This document shows, in pieces, positions 24,641 to 33,332 of a stretch of 64,000 nt of DNA. The translations under genes and the position numbers were made by a program. Location: NCBI RefSeq assembly GCF_041431135.1, contig NZ_CP107799.1:62001-126000 (forward strand), read 5' to 3'. This DNA is from Streptomyces sp. NBC_00554. GTDB lineage: Bacteria > Actinomycetota > Actinomycetes > Streptomycetales > Streptomycetaceae. The notes beneath the pieces are model-generated. The model had not been told where the DNA came from. It saw only the letters and a list, made by a program, of their open reading frames with translations, and searched no databases. How positions within the stretch are numbered: the first letter of the stretch is position 1; every line of letters starts with the position of its first letter.

Positions 24641-26466
24641 CGGGGACCTCCTGCCGTGGCCGCCGGGCCGGTCGCGGGCCGGTGGCGGCGGGGGCCGGGG
24701 ACCGCATCGAGGAGGGCGCGGGTGTACTCCTGTGCCGGGGCGAAGCAGATCTGTTCGGTGGGACCTTCCTCGACGATGCGGCCCCCGCACATGACGGCGA
24801 TCCGGTCGGCGACGATCCGTGCGGCCGCCAGGTCGTGGGTGACGAAGAGGATCGACATGCCCAACTCCCTTCTGAGCCGACCGAGGAGGTCCAGCACGGT
24901 TGCCGCGAGGGACACGTCCAGCGCGGAGGTGGGCTCGTCGCACAGCAGCACCCGGGGCGGCACGATCACGGCCCGCGCTATCGCCGCCCGCTGCCGCTGG
25001 CCGCCGGACAGCTGGCCACCGCGGACGTCCGCGGTGGCGACGGGCAGGCCGACGGTTTCGAGTACGTCCGCGACGGCCGTCCGGCGTTCGGCGCGCGTCA
25101 GCCGCCCGGCCGTCAGGGCCAGCCGTTCCTCGAGCATGTCGCCGACGGTGAGCCACGGGGTGAGCGAGGAGCCGGCGTCCTGGAAGACCATCTGCGGGGT
25201 GCTGCCGAGCACGTGCACCTCGCCCGAGGTGGGCTTGTCGAGGCCGGCCACGATCCGCAGCAGCGTCGACTTGCCGCAGCCGCTCTCGCCGACCAGCGCC
25301 ACCGACTCGCCCTGGGCGACCTCGAGGTCCACACCGCGCAGCGCGTTCAGTTCCCTGCGGGCCCACGGGGGTCCGGAGCGGAAGAGCCGGGCAGCCCCGC
25401 GCAGCCGCACGGCGAAGTCGCTGCCGATGACCGGCTCGGGCCACCGGGCGGGCAGGTCGCGGTCGGCCGCCGGTGCCTGACCGCTCCTCAGCACGCCGTC
25501 CGCGTCCACGGCCCGGCCGCGTCCGCCGCCGGCCAGTTCGGTCACGGTGCGCGGCCGGTGCGCCTGCGCGCCCTCCGCGCGTACGTCCTCCACCTCGTCC
25601 CCCGTCGGGCGGTCCACGGTCAGCGGCCGGTCCCGTGGGGTGTCGAGATCGATCCGGGAGGCCAACAGCCGCCGGGTGTAGGGGTGTTGAGGGTGGTGGA
25701 AGATCTCGTCCGTGCTGCCTTGCTCGACCAGGCCGCCCTGGTGCATCACGACGATCCGGTCGCTGATCCGGGCGGCGACTCCCAGGTCGTGGGTGACGAA
25801 CACGATGGCGCAGCCGATGGTGTCGCGCAGAGACAGCAACAGGTCCAGGACCTGTGCCTGCACCGTGACGTCGAGCGCGGTGGTGGGCTCGTCGGCGACG
25901 ATCAGGGAGGGTTTGCGGGCGACGGCCAGGGCGATCATCACGCGCTGCCGCAGGCCGCCGGAGAGCTGGTGCGGGAAGGCCTTGAGCCGGGCGGGGTCGG
26001 GGATGCCGACGTCCGCGAGCAGCCGCAGCCGTTCGGCCCGGTCGGCGGTCACCTCGGCCAGTTGGGCGCCGACGGTCATGGTCGGGTCGAGCGAGGTCAT
26101 CGGGTCCTGGAACACGGCTCCGACGTGCCGGCGGCGCACCAGGCGGCGGGCCTCGTCCCCGGCGGTGACCATGTCGGTGCCGGCCAGCAGAACCGAGCCG
26201 TCGACCCGCGGCCGGGAGCGGCGTGGCAACAGCCCCATCACGGCGAGGCTCAGCACGCTCTTGCCCGAGCCGGACTCCCCCACCATGGCGACGATCTCGC
26301 CCGGGTACACGTCCAGGCTGACGCCCCGTACCGCGTGAACGGTGCCGCTGTCGCGGGTGAGCCGCACGTCGAGGTCGCGCACCGACAGTGTGGGCCGCTC
26401 GTCCTTGGCCCTCTCGTCGTACGTCCTGGCCGTCACGTCGTCCGTTCCCGTCATGTCGGGTGGCAT
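24637..26466 (-). CDS. ABC transporter ATPase with two fused nucleotide-binding domains (DppD-DppF type)
   Basis: About 609 residues from ATG 26466, directly after the SBP stop; 26454 is an alternative start. Domain 1 has Walker A GESGSGKS, Q-loop FQDPMTSLDP, signature LSGGLRQRVMIA and Walker B LIVADEPTTALDV. An approximately 95-residue Arg/Ala/Gly-rich linker follows. Domain 2 has Walker A GESGCGKS, FQDAGSSLTPW, signature LSGGQRQRAAIARA and Walker B VLLCDEPTSALDV. Both sites look active. This single chain replaces the usual DppD and DppF subunits and powers the adjacent DppB/DppC channel from the cytoplasmic side. Overlaps dppC by four bases. Confidence 0.92.
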   Translation of the reverse strand: MPPDMTGTDDVTARTYDERAKDERPTLSVRDLDVRLTRDSGTVHAVRGVSLDVYPGEIVAMVGESGSGKSVLSLAVMGLLPRRSRPRVDGSVLLAGTDMVTAGDEARRLVRRRHVGAVFQDPMTSLDPTMTVGAQLAEVTADRAERLRLLADVGIPDPARLKAFPHQLSGGLRQRVMIALAVARKPSLIVADEPTTALDVTVQAQVLDLLLSLRDTIGCAIVFVTHDLGVAARISDRIVVMHQGGLVEQGSTDEIFHHPQHPYTRRLLASRIDLDTPRDRPLTVDRPTGDEVEDVRAEGAQAHRPRTVTELAGGGRGRAVDADGVLRSGQAPAADRDLPARWPEPVIGSDFAVRLRGAARLFRSGPPWARRELNALRGVDLEVAQGESVALVGESGCGKSTLLRIVAGLDKPTSGEVHVLGSTPQMVFQDAGSSLTPWLTVGDMLEERLALTAGRLTRAERRTAVADVLETVGLPVATADVRGGQLSGGQRQRAAIARAVIVPPRVLLCDEPTSALDVSLAATVLDLLGRLRRELGMSILFVTHDLAAARIVADRIAVMCGGRIVEEGPTEQICFAPAQEYTRALLDAVPGPRRHRPATGPAATAGGPR

Positions 26467-26467
26467 G

Positions 26468-28096
26468 TCAGGAGCGGCCGAGGGCGGCGAAGTGCAGGAC
26501 GTTGTACTCGAGCAGGTTCTGGGCCTCACGGGTGCCGGTGATGCCCGGTGTGGTGAGCAGGGTGGTGTTCAGCGAGCCGATGGAGAACCAGTTGCGCGAG
26601 TCGATGACCGAGCGGGCGACAGGTCCGTACGCGGACGACTCGGTGGTGGTCAGGGCCTTGTCGAGGTCGGCATCGAGGCCGTCGACCTCGGCACCGAAGA
26701 GGTCCAGGCCGCCCTTGGGGGTGTAGATGATGCGGCCCCAGGAGTCGGGGTGACCGGCGTCCGGGAAAACCGCGAAGACGGCCAGGTCGGGGGCGGCGGC
26801 GAGGTCGTCGGTCAGTTTGTAGATGGAGCCGGCCGCGTAGGCGACCGCCTCCGCCTTGAGACCGGCGCTGTTCATCCGGGAGGCGAGTTCCTCGGCGACC
26901 GCCTTGCCGTCGGCGCTGCTGCCGGCGTAACCGATACGGACGGTCCGGCCCTTGGCGGGCGCGGATGCGGCGATGCCGGCGAGCGCGTCCTTGTCGTAGG
27001 TGATGCCCTGGTCGTCGAGGGCGGAGTCCAGCATGCCCTGGGGGAACAGCTGGCTCGTGGGTTCCTCCAGGCTGCCCATGGCCGCGGCCAGAATGCTTTT
27101 GGTGTCGATGCCCGTGAAGAGGCGTTTACGTTGCCCGGCCGAGGTGAAGGCCTTCGACTGCGGGTTCACGTAGACCATCTGCGTGGTGAGGTTGGGGAAG
27201 GTGCTGGTCGTGACGGCCTGGCTCTTGGCGTAGGACTCGAAGGAGGACTTGTTGAGATTGCCGAGGATGGCGTCGATCTCGCCGCGTTCCAGCTCCAGTT
27301 GGGCCGCGGAGGCGTTCTGCGAGATCTCCAGCTCGACGGCGGCGAAGGCGGGCTTGTCGCCCCAGTAGTCGTCGTAGGCGGTGAGTTCGTAACTGTCGCC
27401 GGTCTTGGCGGAGGTCAGTTCGTACGGTCCGGTGCCGGCGTCGTGGCTGGTGAGCCAGGTCTGGGCGTGGTCCTTGCCGGCGTGCTTCGCCAGCACGGTG
27501 GGGCTGATGAGCTTCAGGCCGAAGGGTGAGGCGAGGTAGTCCAGGAACGCCGAGTTGGGCGCGGACAGGGTGAGGACTGCCGTGTGGTCGTCGGGCGTGG
27601 CCACCTTGGTGACGTCGGCGGTCATGTAGGCGGGGCCGCCGTCGACTTGGGCGCGGCGCTCGACCGCCTCCGCCACCGCCTTGGAGGTGAGCGGGGTGCC
27701 GTCGTGGAAGGTGACGCCGTCGCGGAGGGTGAAGGTGTAGGTCAGGCCGTCCTGCGAGACCTTCCAGGCGGAGGCGAGCGAGGGGACGATCTTGGCCGTG
27801 CCGGTGCCGTCCTCGTACTTGACCAGCCCCTCGTAGGTGTTCTGGATGATGTTCAGTCCGGGGCCGTCGTAGTTGACGTCGGGGTCGGGGGGCGTCGTGT
27901 AGGCCTGCACGATGGCCGCGGTGAACAGGTCCGTGTCCCCTGCGGTCCCGGCCTGACCGGCCGAACACCCGGTGAGCGCGAGGACGGTGGCCACGGCGGC
28001 GGCGAGACCGAGCCGGGCCCGCGGGCGACGTTGCGCGGCGGGCCGGTCGCTGTTCGCGGGCGTGGTCCGGAGGCCGGTTCTGGCACTGGATCGCAT
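26468..28096 (-). CDS. ABC transporter substrate-binding lipoprotein (SBP family 5, peptide type)
   Basis: 542 residues. The N-terminus has a basic region, a hydrophobic core and lipobox LTGC (LGLAAAVATVLALTGCSAG), so it is a lipoprotein on the outer face of the membrane. The body is a family-5 oligopeptide-binding protein: NIIQNTYEGLVKYEDGTG, KIVPSLASAWKVSQDGLTYT, FTLRDGVTFHDGTPLTSKAV and ELELERGEIDAIL-like repeats near residue 270. It is the first gene of the minus-strand operon. GAGAGGG precedes the start. The divergent 268-base region upstream carries two similar palindromes likely bound by the TetR protein encoded at 29.7 kb. Confidence 0.92.
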   Translation of the reverse strand: MRSSARTGLRTTPANSDRPAAQRRPRARLGLAAAVATVLALTGCSAGQAGTAGDTDLFTAAIVQAYTTPPDPDVNYDGPGLNIIQNTYEGLVKYEDGTGTAKIVPSLASAWKVSQDGLTYTFTLRDGVTFHDGTPLTSKAVAEAVERRAQVDGGPAYMTADVTKVATPDDHTAVLTLSAPNSAFLDYLASPFGLKLISPTVLAKHAGKDHAQTWLTSHDAGTGPYELTSAKTGDSYELTAYDDYWGDKPAFAAVELEISQNASAAQLELERGEIDAILGNLNKSSFESYAKSQAVTTSTFPNLTTQMVYVNPQSKAFTSAGQRKRLFTGIDTKSILAAAMGSLEEPTSQLFPQGMLDSALDDQGITYDKDALAGIAASAPAKGRTVRIGYAGSSADGKAVAEELASRMNSAGLKAEAVAYAAGSIYKLTDDLAAAPDLAVFAVFPDAGHPDSWGRIIYTPKGGLDLFGAEVDGLDADLDKALTTTESSAYGPVARSVIDSRNWFSIGSLNTTLLTTPGITGTREAQNLLEYNVLHFAALGRS

Positions 28097-28150
28097 CAGG
28101 ACCCTCTCGTTGAGGAGGTCCGGCGGGCGGGCCGCACGGAGGACTCGGGG

Positions 28151-28172
28151 ATTCCTGTCAGTGACCGAAAAC
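28151..28172. promoter_or_regulatory. Candidate TetR operator, site 1
   Basis: ATTCCTGTCAGTGACCGAAA, with the core GTCA-G-TGAC palindrome flanked by TTC and GAA. It lies 55 bases upstream of the SBP start codon, positioned to control the minus-strand operon. It resembles site 2 at 28232, with a one-base difference in spacing. Confidence 0.5.
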
Positions 28173-28204
28173 TAGACGGCGGATCGCGAGTTGGGGTTTC
28201 CCGG

Positions 28205-28224
28205 GCATTGCCGAGCATTGCCGA
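28205..28224. repeat. Tandem 10-bp repeat
   Basis: GCATTGCCGA is repeated twice head to tail between the two putative TetR sites. It may mark a promoter element or be incidental. Confidence 0.4.
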
Positions 28225-28231
28225 GCGGTAA

Positions 28232-28252
28232 ATTCTGTCATTGATAGAAAAC
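28232..28252. promoter_or_regulatory. Candidate TetR operator, site 2
   Basis: TTCTGTCATTGATAGAA within this site is a 17-bp palindrome matching at seven of eight pairs. It is nearer the plus-strand amidohydrolase (113 bases upstream of its start). Sites 1 and 2 share the pattern TTC-TGTCAnTGA-GAAAAC, consistent with one regulator controlling both divergent arms. Confidence 0.55.
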
Positions 28253-28364
28253 CCCTCGGCCTCTTGGTACGGTGGCTCCTCCCCGACCGGAAGTGCCTTG
28301 CCCCAGCGGGCCTTCGGGCCAGTCCACCCCCGGCCGCCCGCACCGACCACCGAGGAGGACGCAC

Positions 28365-29654
28365 GTGCGGCAGGACGAGCACGCCAACGCCCCCACGCTG
28401 CTGCTGCGGAACGTCACCGTCATCGACGGCGTGACACCAAGCCCCGCGCCCGGCCAGGACGTCCTGGTGGAGGGCGACCGGATCCGCGCCATCGCGCCCA
28501 CCGGCACCCTGAGCCTGCCCACCGCGGCCTCCCCCGCGCGGCTACGGATCCTGGAAGCCGGCGGATACACCCTCCTGCCCGGCTTCTTCGACTGTCACGT
28601 GCATGTGAGCACCAGTCCGGACGCCGCACGCTTCGACACGGTGCTCGCACCGGAGAGCCTGCTGACACTGCGTTCGGTGCCCGCCCTGTCCGCGACACTC
28701 GACGCGGGCATCACCTCCGCGCGGGACCTCGCGGGGGCCGACTCCGGATTCCGCGAGGCACTGGAGGCCGGCTATGTGCGCGGCCCCGCCCTGCAGATCG
28801 CCCTGCGCATCCTCAGCATCACCGGCGGCCACGGGGACTGGCGGACCGTCAGCGGCATGCCGCTCGACTCCGGCCCGGGAGCGGGCGCGGTGGCCGACTC
28901 GCCGGACGAGTTCGTACGGGCCACACGCGAGGTGGTGCGCCAGGGTGCCGACTGGGTCAAGGTCGCGGCGACCGGAGGCATGACGAGCCCGCGCCGCGCC
29001 CCGGAGTCGGGCGGCTTGACGGGGCCCGAACTGAGCGCGGTCGTCACCGAGGCGGAACGTCAGGGCGTGGTGGGTGTGGCGGCCCACGCACAGGGCGCCG
29101 CGGGCATCGCGGCCGCCGTGCGGGCCGGCGTACGCAGCATCGAGCACGGCTACCTCGTGGACGACACCACGCTTCAGGACATGGGCGAGCGGGGCACCTA
29201 CCTCGTCCCCACCCTGTCCGCACTGACCCGTCCGGTATGTGCCGACGGGCCCCCGCACCTCGTGGAGCAGCGCCGACGGCTGCGCGAGACGGCACTGGAG
29301 CGCCTGTCAGTCGCGCTGACCAGCGGCGTCCGTGTGGTGCTCGGTACCGACGCCGGCATCGCGCCGCACGGCGGGAACCTGCGCGAACTCGAACTGCTGG
29401 TGCGGCTGGGCCTCTCCCCCGCCGCCGCGATCGCCGCGGGCACCTCCGTGGCGGCCCGGATGTGCCGGCTCGACGACGAGGTGGGTTCGGTGCGTGCCGG
29501 ACTGCGGGCCGACCTGGTGCTCACGGACGTGGATCCGCTAACCGACATTGCGGCGCTCGGCGAGCCCGACGCGATCCGGACCGTGATCCAAGGGGGCCGC
29601 GTCGTCAAGGACTTGACGAGCGGCATCGGAGCCGGACGGGAGCGGGCCGCGTGA
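28365..29654 (+). CDS. Metal-dependent amidohydrolase (imidazolonepropionase/prolidase-like)
   Basis: 429 residues from GTG 28365, which has GAGGAGG six bases upstream; longer in-frame starts are not supported. The metal-binding motifs of the superfamily are present: FFDCHVHVST (HxH), DWVKVAATGG (Lys, carbamylated in relatives), VAAHAQGAAGI (His), SIEHGYLVDD (His) and LGTDAGIAPHGG (Asp). Closely related proteins hydrolyse cyclic amides, N-acyl amino acids or dipeptides. It overlaps the TetR gene (GTGA) and is divergent from the ABC importer operon. A second protein of similar design is encoded at 34.9-36.1 kb. Likely the first or central hydrolase for the imported compound. Confidence 0.88.
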   Translation: MRQDEHANAPTLLLRNVTVIDGVTPSPAPGQDVLVEGDRIRAIAPTGTLSLPTAASPARLRILEAGGYTLLPGFFDCHVHVSTSPDAARFDTVLAPESLLTLRSVPALSATLDAGITSARDLAGADSGFREALEAGYVRGPALQIALRILSITGGHGDWRTVSGMPLDSGPGAGAVADSPDEFVRATREVVRQGADWVKVAATGGMTSPRRAPESGGLTGPELSAVVTEAERQGVVGVAAHAQGAAGIAAAVRAGVRSIEHGYLVDDTTLQDMGERGTYLVPTLSALTRPVCADGPPHLVEQRRRLRETALERLSVALTSGVRVVLGTDAGIAPHGGNLRELELLVRLGLSPAAAIAAGTSVAARMCRLDDEVGSVRAGLRADLVLTDVDPLTDIAALGEPDAIRTVIQGGRVVKDLTSGIGAGRERAA

Positions 29655-30403
29655 CGCACGACGACGACACGACAGGAGCCGTCACCCCACCGGAGCGGCC
29701 GACCGCCGGGAAACCGGGCCGTCCGCGCTCCGCCCCCAAGCAGCGCAATGGACTCAGCACCAGGGAGGAGATCCTCCAGGCGGCGTCCCGGCTCTTCGGT
29801 GAGCAGGGGTACGGCAAGACGACGACCCGTCAGATCGCCGAGGCCGTGGGTATCAAGCAGTCGACGATGTACTACCACTTCGCCGACAAGGGGACGATCC
29901 TCACCTCGCTGCTGTCCAGCACGGTCACCCCGGCCCTGGAGTTCGCGCGCTGGCTGACCGAGCAGGACCTCGACCCCGTCATCCGGGTCTGCGCCCTGGT
30001 GACCTTCGACCTGGAAACCCTGCTGCGCGACCGGTTGAACCTCCATGTCGTCTACCACCTGCCGGAGTTGGAGGATGCCGACTTCGTACCGACCCGCTCC
30101 GCACAGACCGTCCTGCGCGACACGTACCGCGAGTTCGGCCGCGCCGCACTCGGCGCACTGCACACCCACGAGCACGCCGCCGACCTCGCCCGCGACCTGG
30201 ACCTCGTCTTCGCCCTGGTGGAGGCTTCGGTGTCACAGCGTCAGTGGGGTGGAGAGGGAGAGCGCGCACGCTACGCGGAATCGGCGGTGCGGGGATCGCT
30301 GCGGCTGCTCGGTGTGGACGGCTCTGCCGTCCCGGACGTCATCGCCCGCGCCAACGCCGTACTGGCCCATTACCCGGTCCAACCGACGCCGATCTCACGC
30401 TGA
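29651..30403 (+). CDS. TetR-family regulator of the divergent catabolic locus
   Basis: 250 residues from GTG 29651, overlapping the amidohydrolase TGA. An N-terminal disordered tail (about 35 residues, Pro/Lys/Arg-rich) precedes the HTH: STREEILQAASRLFGEQGYG, KTTTRQIAEAVGIKQSTMYY and HFADKGTILTSLL. The C-terminal ligand-binding domain starts PALEFARWLTEQDLDPV and is otherwise generic. Coupled to the amidohydrolase, it is the evident local regulator. The two related palindromes in the 28.10-28.36 kb divergent region are the proposed operators. A pathway substrate or product is the probable inducer. Confidence 0.9.
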   Translation: MTHDDDTTGAVTPPERPTAGKPGRPRSAPKQRNGLSTREEILQAASRLFGEQGYGKTTTRQIAEAVGIKQSTMYYHFADKGTILTSLLSSTVTPALEFARWLTEQDLDPVIRVCALVTFDLETLLRDRLNLHVVYHLPELEDADFVPTRSAQTVLRDTYREFGRAALGALHTHEHAADLARDLDLVFALVEASVSQRQWGGEGERARYAESAVRGSLRLLGVDGSAVPDVIARANAVLAHYPVQPTPISR

Positions 30404-30831
30404 GCGCAGAGTCCGCGGTCCGGCAGGGGCTGCGTGTGCAGTCGGTCACGCGCGACCCTCAGCAGGCCCTGCGCCGACTCCGAACGCGTGACTCCCTCGG
30501 GCGGTCTCATCGACTCGGTGTGGCCGGCGCCCAGTGAGCGGGCGATCGCCTCCACCGCGAGACGCTGCATGAGATCGTCGCCGTACACACCGCGGCCTTG
30601 CTCGGCGAGCTTCAGCAGTGCGCGGAGGAGGTCGGCGTCGAACCCGTCATGCAGGATCTCTCCCGCCCCCGAGACCGCGGCCATGAACGCCTGGCCACTC
30701 AGGTCCCACCGGGGGACCACAACAACTCGAGGATCTGCTTCCGGTACTTCGCTCCCACTGGCGATCTCCTTCACCTCTCGCTGCGGGATGGTGGCGCCCT
30801 TCGCCCGCGCGATCAGTTGCCGCAGGTAAGA
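30404..30831 (-). other. Possible small or decayed gene between TetR and serine hydrolase
   Basis: The minus strand has one open frame with good codon bias from just after the hydrolase stop (30831) down to 30370, overlapping the TetR 3' end. It reads LRQLIARAKGATIPQREVKE, VVVPRWDLSGQAFMAAVSG, GFDADLLRALLKLAEQGRG and VYGDDLMQRLAVEAIARSLG. A GTG at 30774 with GAGAG upstream is the best start (134 codons), but similar-looking sequence continues upstream of it without a start. I recognise no family. It may be a hypothetical protein or a fragment. Confidence 0.35.
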
Positions 30832-32067
30832 TCAGGGGCCGGTTATGGAGGGCAGCAGGTAGTTGCGAATGAACGCCCTTGCGCTGATCTCTTCATTGCT
30901 GTTGTCGCTGGTGTTCTCACTGGTCACGAGCACGATGTCCGCGCTGGGGATTACGTAGACGAACTGCCCGCCGTATCCCCAGGCAAAGTACATCGCGCGT
31001 CTGGAGATGGTGTGCATCCACCAACCCTCGGAATAGGCGAAGGTGTCGTCGACCTGTGTGGTCTGGGCTTGCGCCGCCCGCACCGCACTAGTTGGCACAA
31101 GCGGTTGGCCGGCCCACTTGCCGTCGTGCAGGTAGAGCAGGCCGAACTTGGCCATCTCCCGTGGCGTCAGGTAGACGTTGTACCCGCCCGAGAAGATGCT
31201 TTGCGGGTCACGGCCCCAATGCTCGGCCGTGATGCCCATCGGTTCGAACAGGTACTGGTGGGCGAACTGGCAGGTGCTCATGCGAGTGGCCTTCTGCAGC
31301 ACGGCCGAGACGACGTGCGTATTGCCGGTGCTGTAGTTGTACGTCGTGCCGGGGACGGACACGAGCGGACGGCCGAGAATCGGCTGGACCCAGTTCGACG
31401 CCTTCTCGACCTGGCTTTCGGTCGAATCCTCCGTCCAGTCGAGACCCGACCTCATGGTCAACATGTGTCGGATGGTGATCTTCTTCTTCTCCGGCGATGC
31501 ATTGCCGAAGTACTCCGGAAGATAGTCGGCCACCGGGTCGTCCAGGCTTCCGATGTAGCCCTTCGCGACGGCGATGTGGACCAGCGCCTGCAAAATACTC
31601 TTCGACACCGAGTGGACGTTATTGCTCCGCTGTGCGCCACTACCGTGGTAATACCGCTCGGCGACGAGACGGTCGTGCCGGATGACCAGCGCGCTGAACA
31701 ACGACGCGTTGTTCCCGAGCTTGGTCAACCCCGTACGCAACAGGGTTGAATCCATCCCCTGCTCCTCCGGCGAGGTCGCCGACCAGTCCGCACCGTCGTC
31801 CCGGGGATCCGTGTACGTCGGATTGCTCTCATAGAACGTCCGGCCGTTACCTGAGATCCGGTTGCAATCGACGGTCGCCGTCCCGGCCGCCGCCGTTGGT
31901 GTCGACTTCGACGGTGCCGCCTCGGTGCACCCGGCCAACGCCAGGAGCGACAGCATCGGCACTAGCCACGTGATTCGCCGCACAGCCGACCGGCCCGCCC
32001 GAACGCATGCACCGGCGGCGACGGTATGGGGGCGAATCCGCCGCAATCCATGCCTTCGCAATCTCAT
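30832..32067 (-). CDS. Serine hydrolase lipoprotein (beta-lactamase class C / 6-aminohexanoate-dimer-hydrolase-like)
   Basis: 411 residues from ATG 32067 (MRLRRHGLRRIRP), the start that places a signal peptide correctly; lipobox LAGC follows MLSLLALAGC. The catalytic SxxK motif is SVSK in NNVHSVSKSILQALVHIA, with LDDPVADYLPEYF after it and the second motif around YNYSTGNTHVVSAVL (Tyr). WAWGYGG-like FAWGYGGQFVYVIPSADIVLV closes the active site. The family includes esterases, D-aminopeptidases and nylon-oligomer hydrolases. It would be anchored outside the membrane. Codon bias is weaker than in neighbours, suggesting acquisition. No operon partner. Confidence 0.88.
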   Translation of the reverse strand: MRLRRHGLRRIRPHTVAAGACVRAGRSAVRRITWLVPMLSLLALAGCTEAAPSKSTPTAAAGTATVDCNRISGNGRTFYESNPTYTDPRDDGADWSATSPEEQGMDSTLLRTGLTKLGNNASLFSALVIRHDRLVAERYYHGSGAQRSNNVHSVSKSILQALVHIAVAKGYIGSLDDPVADYLPEYFGNASPEKKKITIRHMLTMRSGLDWTEDSTESQVEKASNWVQPILGRPLVSVPGTTYNYSTGNTHVVSAVLQKATRMSTCQFAHQYLFEPMGITAEHWGRDPQSIFSGGYNVYLTPREMAKFGLLYLHDGKWAGQPLVPTSAVRAAQAQTTQVDDTFAYSEGWWMHTISRRAMYFAWGYGGQFVYVIPSADIVLVTSENTSDNSNEEISARAFIRNYLLPSITGP

Positions 32068-32398
32068 GACTGCCTTTTTCCTTGATACGAAACGACGGCG
32101 CCAACAGCCTTCCGAGAGCCGGTTCGGGATCCGGCCTTCCTTCAGGAAGAGGCCGCACCGGCCTCGCGCCTCCACACTGCGATCTTCGTAGAGAGCCAAA
32201 TCCGTCGTGGGCTGGAAACCTTCAGGATGCGAAGGCAACTCCCCCAACTTCCCCTGCAGCCATGGTCTCCACCCTATGAGGGGAGGGACACGGGCAACAA
32301 CGTACTCATCGTCGAAGACCGCATGAGTCTTCGTCGGGCGTGAGAAACCTGCACTTGGGAGATGTTCTGTCGAACGAACTGATTGAGAGTGGGCTTGA
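32068..32398. other. Promoter region of the serine hydrolase with possible transposase scrap
   Basis: About 330 bases, relatively A/T-rich. In the minus frame, RPTKTHAVFDDEYVVA near 32265-32340 faintly recalls the N-terminus of IS1380-type transposases (HAVFDDPNLVS). It is too short to call. Otherwise nothing recognised. Confidence 0.25.
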
Positions 32399-32452
32399 TC
32401 CGCTTTGACGGACATTCGAGATCGGGGGTTCTGCCCCGGGAGGATGTCCGTC

Positions 32453-32737
32453 ATGGAGAGCATGGGGAAGAAGGAGCCTCGGCCTCGCCGTTCGTTCACG
32501 CCGGAGTTCAAGGCCGAGATCGTCGAGCTGTGCCGGCGCGGTGACCGTACGGTCGGTCAGATCGCCAAGGACTTCGACCTGACCGAGACCGCGGTGCGGC
32601 TGTGGGTCACTCAGGCCGAGGTCGACGCGGGCGAGCGCGACGGGCTGACCAGCAGTGAACGTGAGGAATCGGCCGTGCTGCGGCGGGAGAAGCGCCGACT
32701 GCGCGAGGACGTCGACATCCTCAGGCGGACCACCTTA
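32453..32737 (+). pseudogene. IS3-family transposase OrfA, truncated
   Basis: The frame from ATG 32453 (GGGAGG eight bases upstream) encodes PRRSFTPEFKAEIVELCRRG, DRTVGQIAKDFDLTETAVRLW, an acidic linker and EESAVLRREKRRLREDVDIL, the HTH and leucine zipper of IS3 OrfA. Similarity ends at about 32737, just before the usual C-terminal block, where IS30 sequence in the other orientation begins. OrfB is absent. Upstream, TGACGGACAT (32406-32415) pairs with ATGTCCGTCA around the start codon and may be part of the IS left end. Confidence 0.75.
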
Positions 32738-32740
32738 GAT

Positions 32741-33070
32741 TCAACCGGTCAAGGCAACATTCTCGGCTGGTGTTCGGAATCCCAGGCACTTGCGCGGACG
32801 GTTGTTGAGCTTCGTCGCGATGGCGTCAAGGTCGTCCTGGCTGAAGGGCGACAGGTTCGTTCCTTTAGGTAGGTACTGCCGGAACAACTTGTTGGTGTTC
32901 TCGTTGGTGCCACCACGTTGCCAGGGGCTACCCGGTGCCGCGAAGAACACGTCAACACCGGTGTCAGCGCGGAGACGCTTGTGGGCTGCCAGTTCCATGC
33001 CGCGATCCCAGGTCAGCGTGCCTCGTAGGCAGGGATCCATGCGTGCGTAGGTCTTGGCCAGAGCGGGAAC
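32741..33070 (-). pseudogene. IS30-family transposase, C-terminal fragment
   Basis: The minus frame reads LTWDRGMELAAHKRLRADTG, VDVFFAAPGSPWQRGGTNEN, TNKLFRQYLPKGTNLSPFSQ and LNNRPRKCLGFRTPAE, the end of the DDE domain of IS30 transposases, including the SPWQRG...NEN block with the catalytic Glu. The N-terminal HTH and first catalytic Asp are missing because sequence from another gene begins at about 33070. Non-functional. Confidence 0.85.
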
Positions 33071-33332
33071 GACCACGGTGGTGGGGCCGCTGTGGATCTA
33101 CGATCTGATGCTGAAGCGGGGCCAGTTGATCGGTTCGACGATCCGGGGGCGGACCCACGCGGAGAAGGCGGCGCTGGCCCAGGACATCGCCCCGACGATG
33201 GTGCCGCTGCCGGCCCGGGGACTGGTGCGGGTAGCTGTCGACTCGACCTTCCCGCCCGACCGCTACCGCGACGCGTACGACCGGCTCGCCGAGGCGGGCA
33301 AGTTGGGCAAGGTCATTCTGACCTGCGAATGA
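33070..33332 (+). pseudogene. C-terminal fragment of a zinc-type quinone oxidoreductase (MDR family)
   Basis: Plus-strand codons to 33332 read LWIYDLMLKRGQLIGSTIRG, RTHAEKAALAQDIAP, RVAVDSTFPPDRYRDAYDRL and AGKLGKVIL. The pattern (K)R..L.GS.LR.R...EKA...(V)D..FPL....A...L..G...GKV.L is the C-terminus of NADPH:quinone reductases of the medium-chain dehydrogenase family. The rest was lost to the adjoining IS30 fragment. Confidence 0.65.

Noticed and set aside
24622..26541. 639-codon plus-strand ORF
   Set aside because: Shadow of the double ATPase gene, whose Walker and signature motifs are all on the minus strand.
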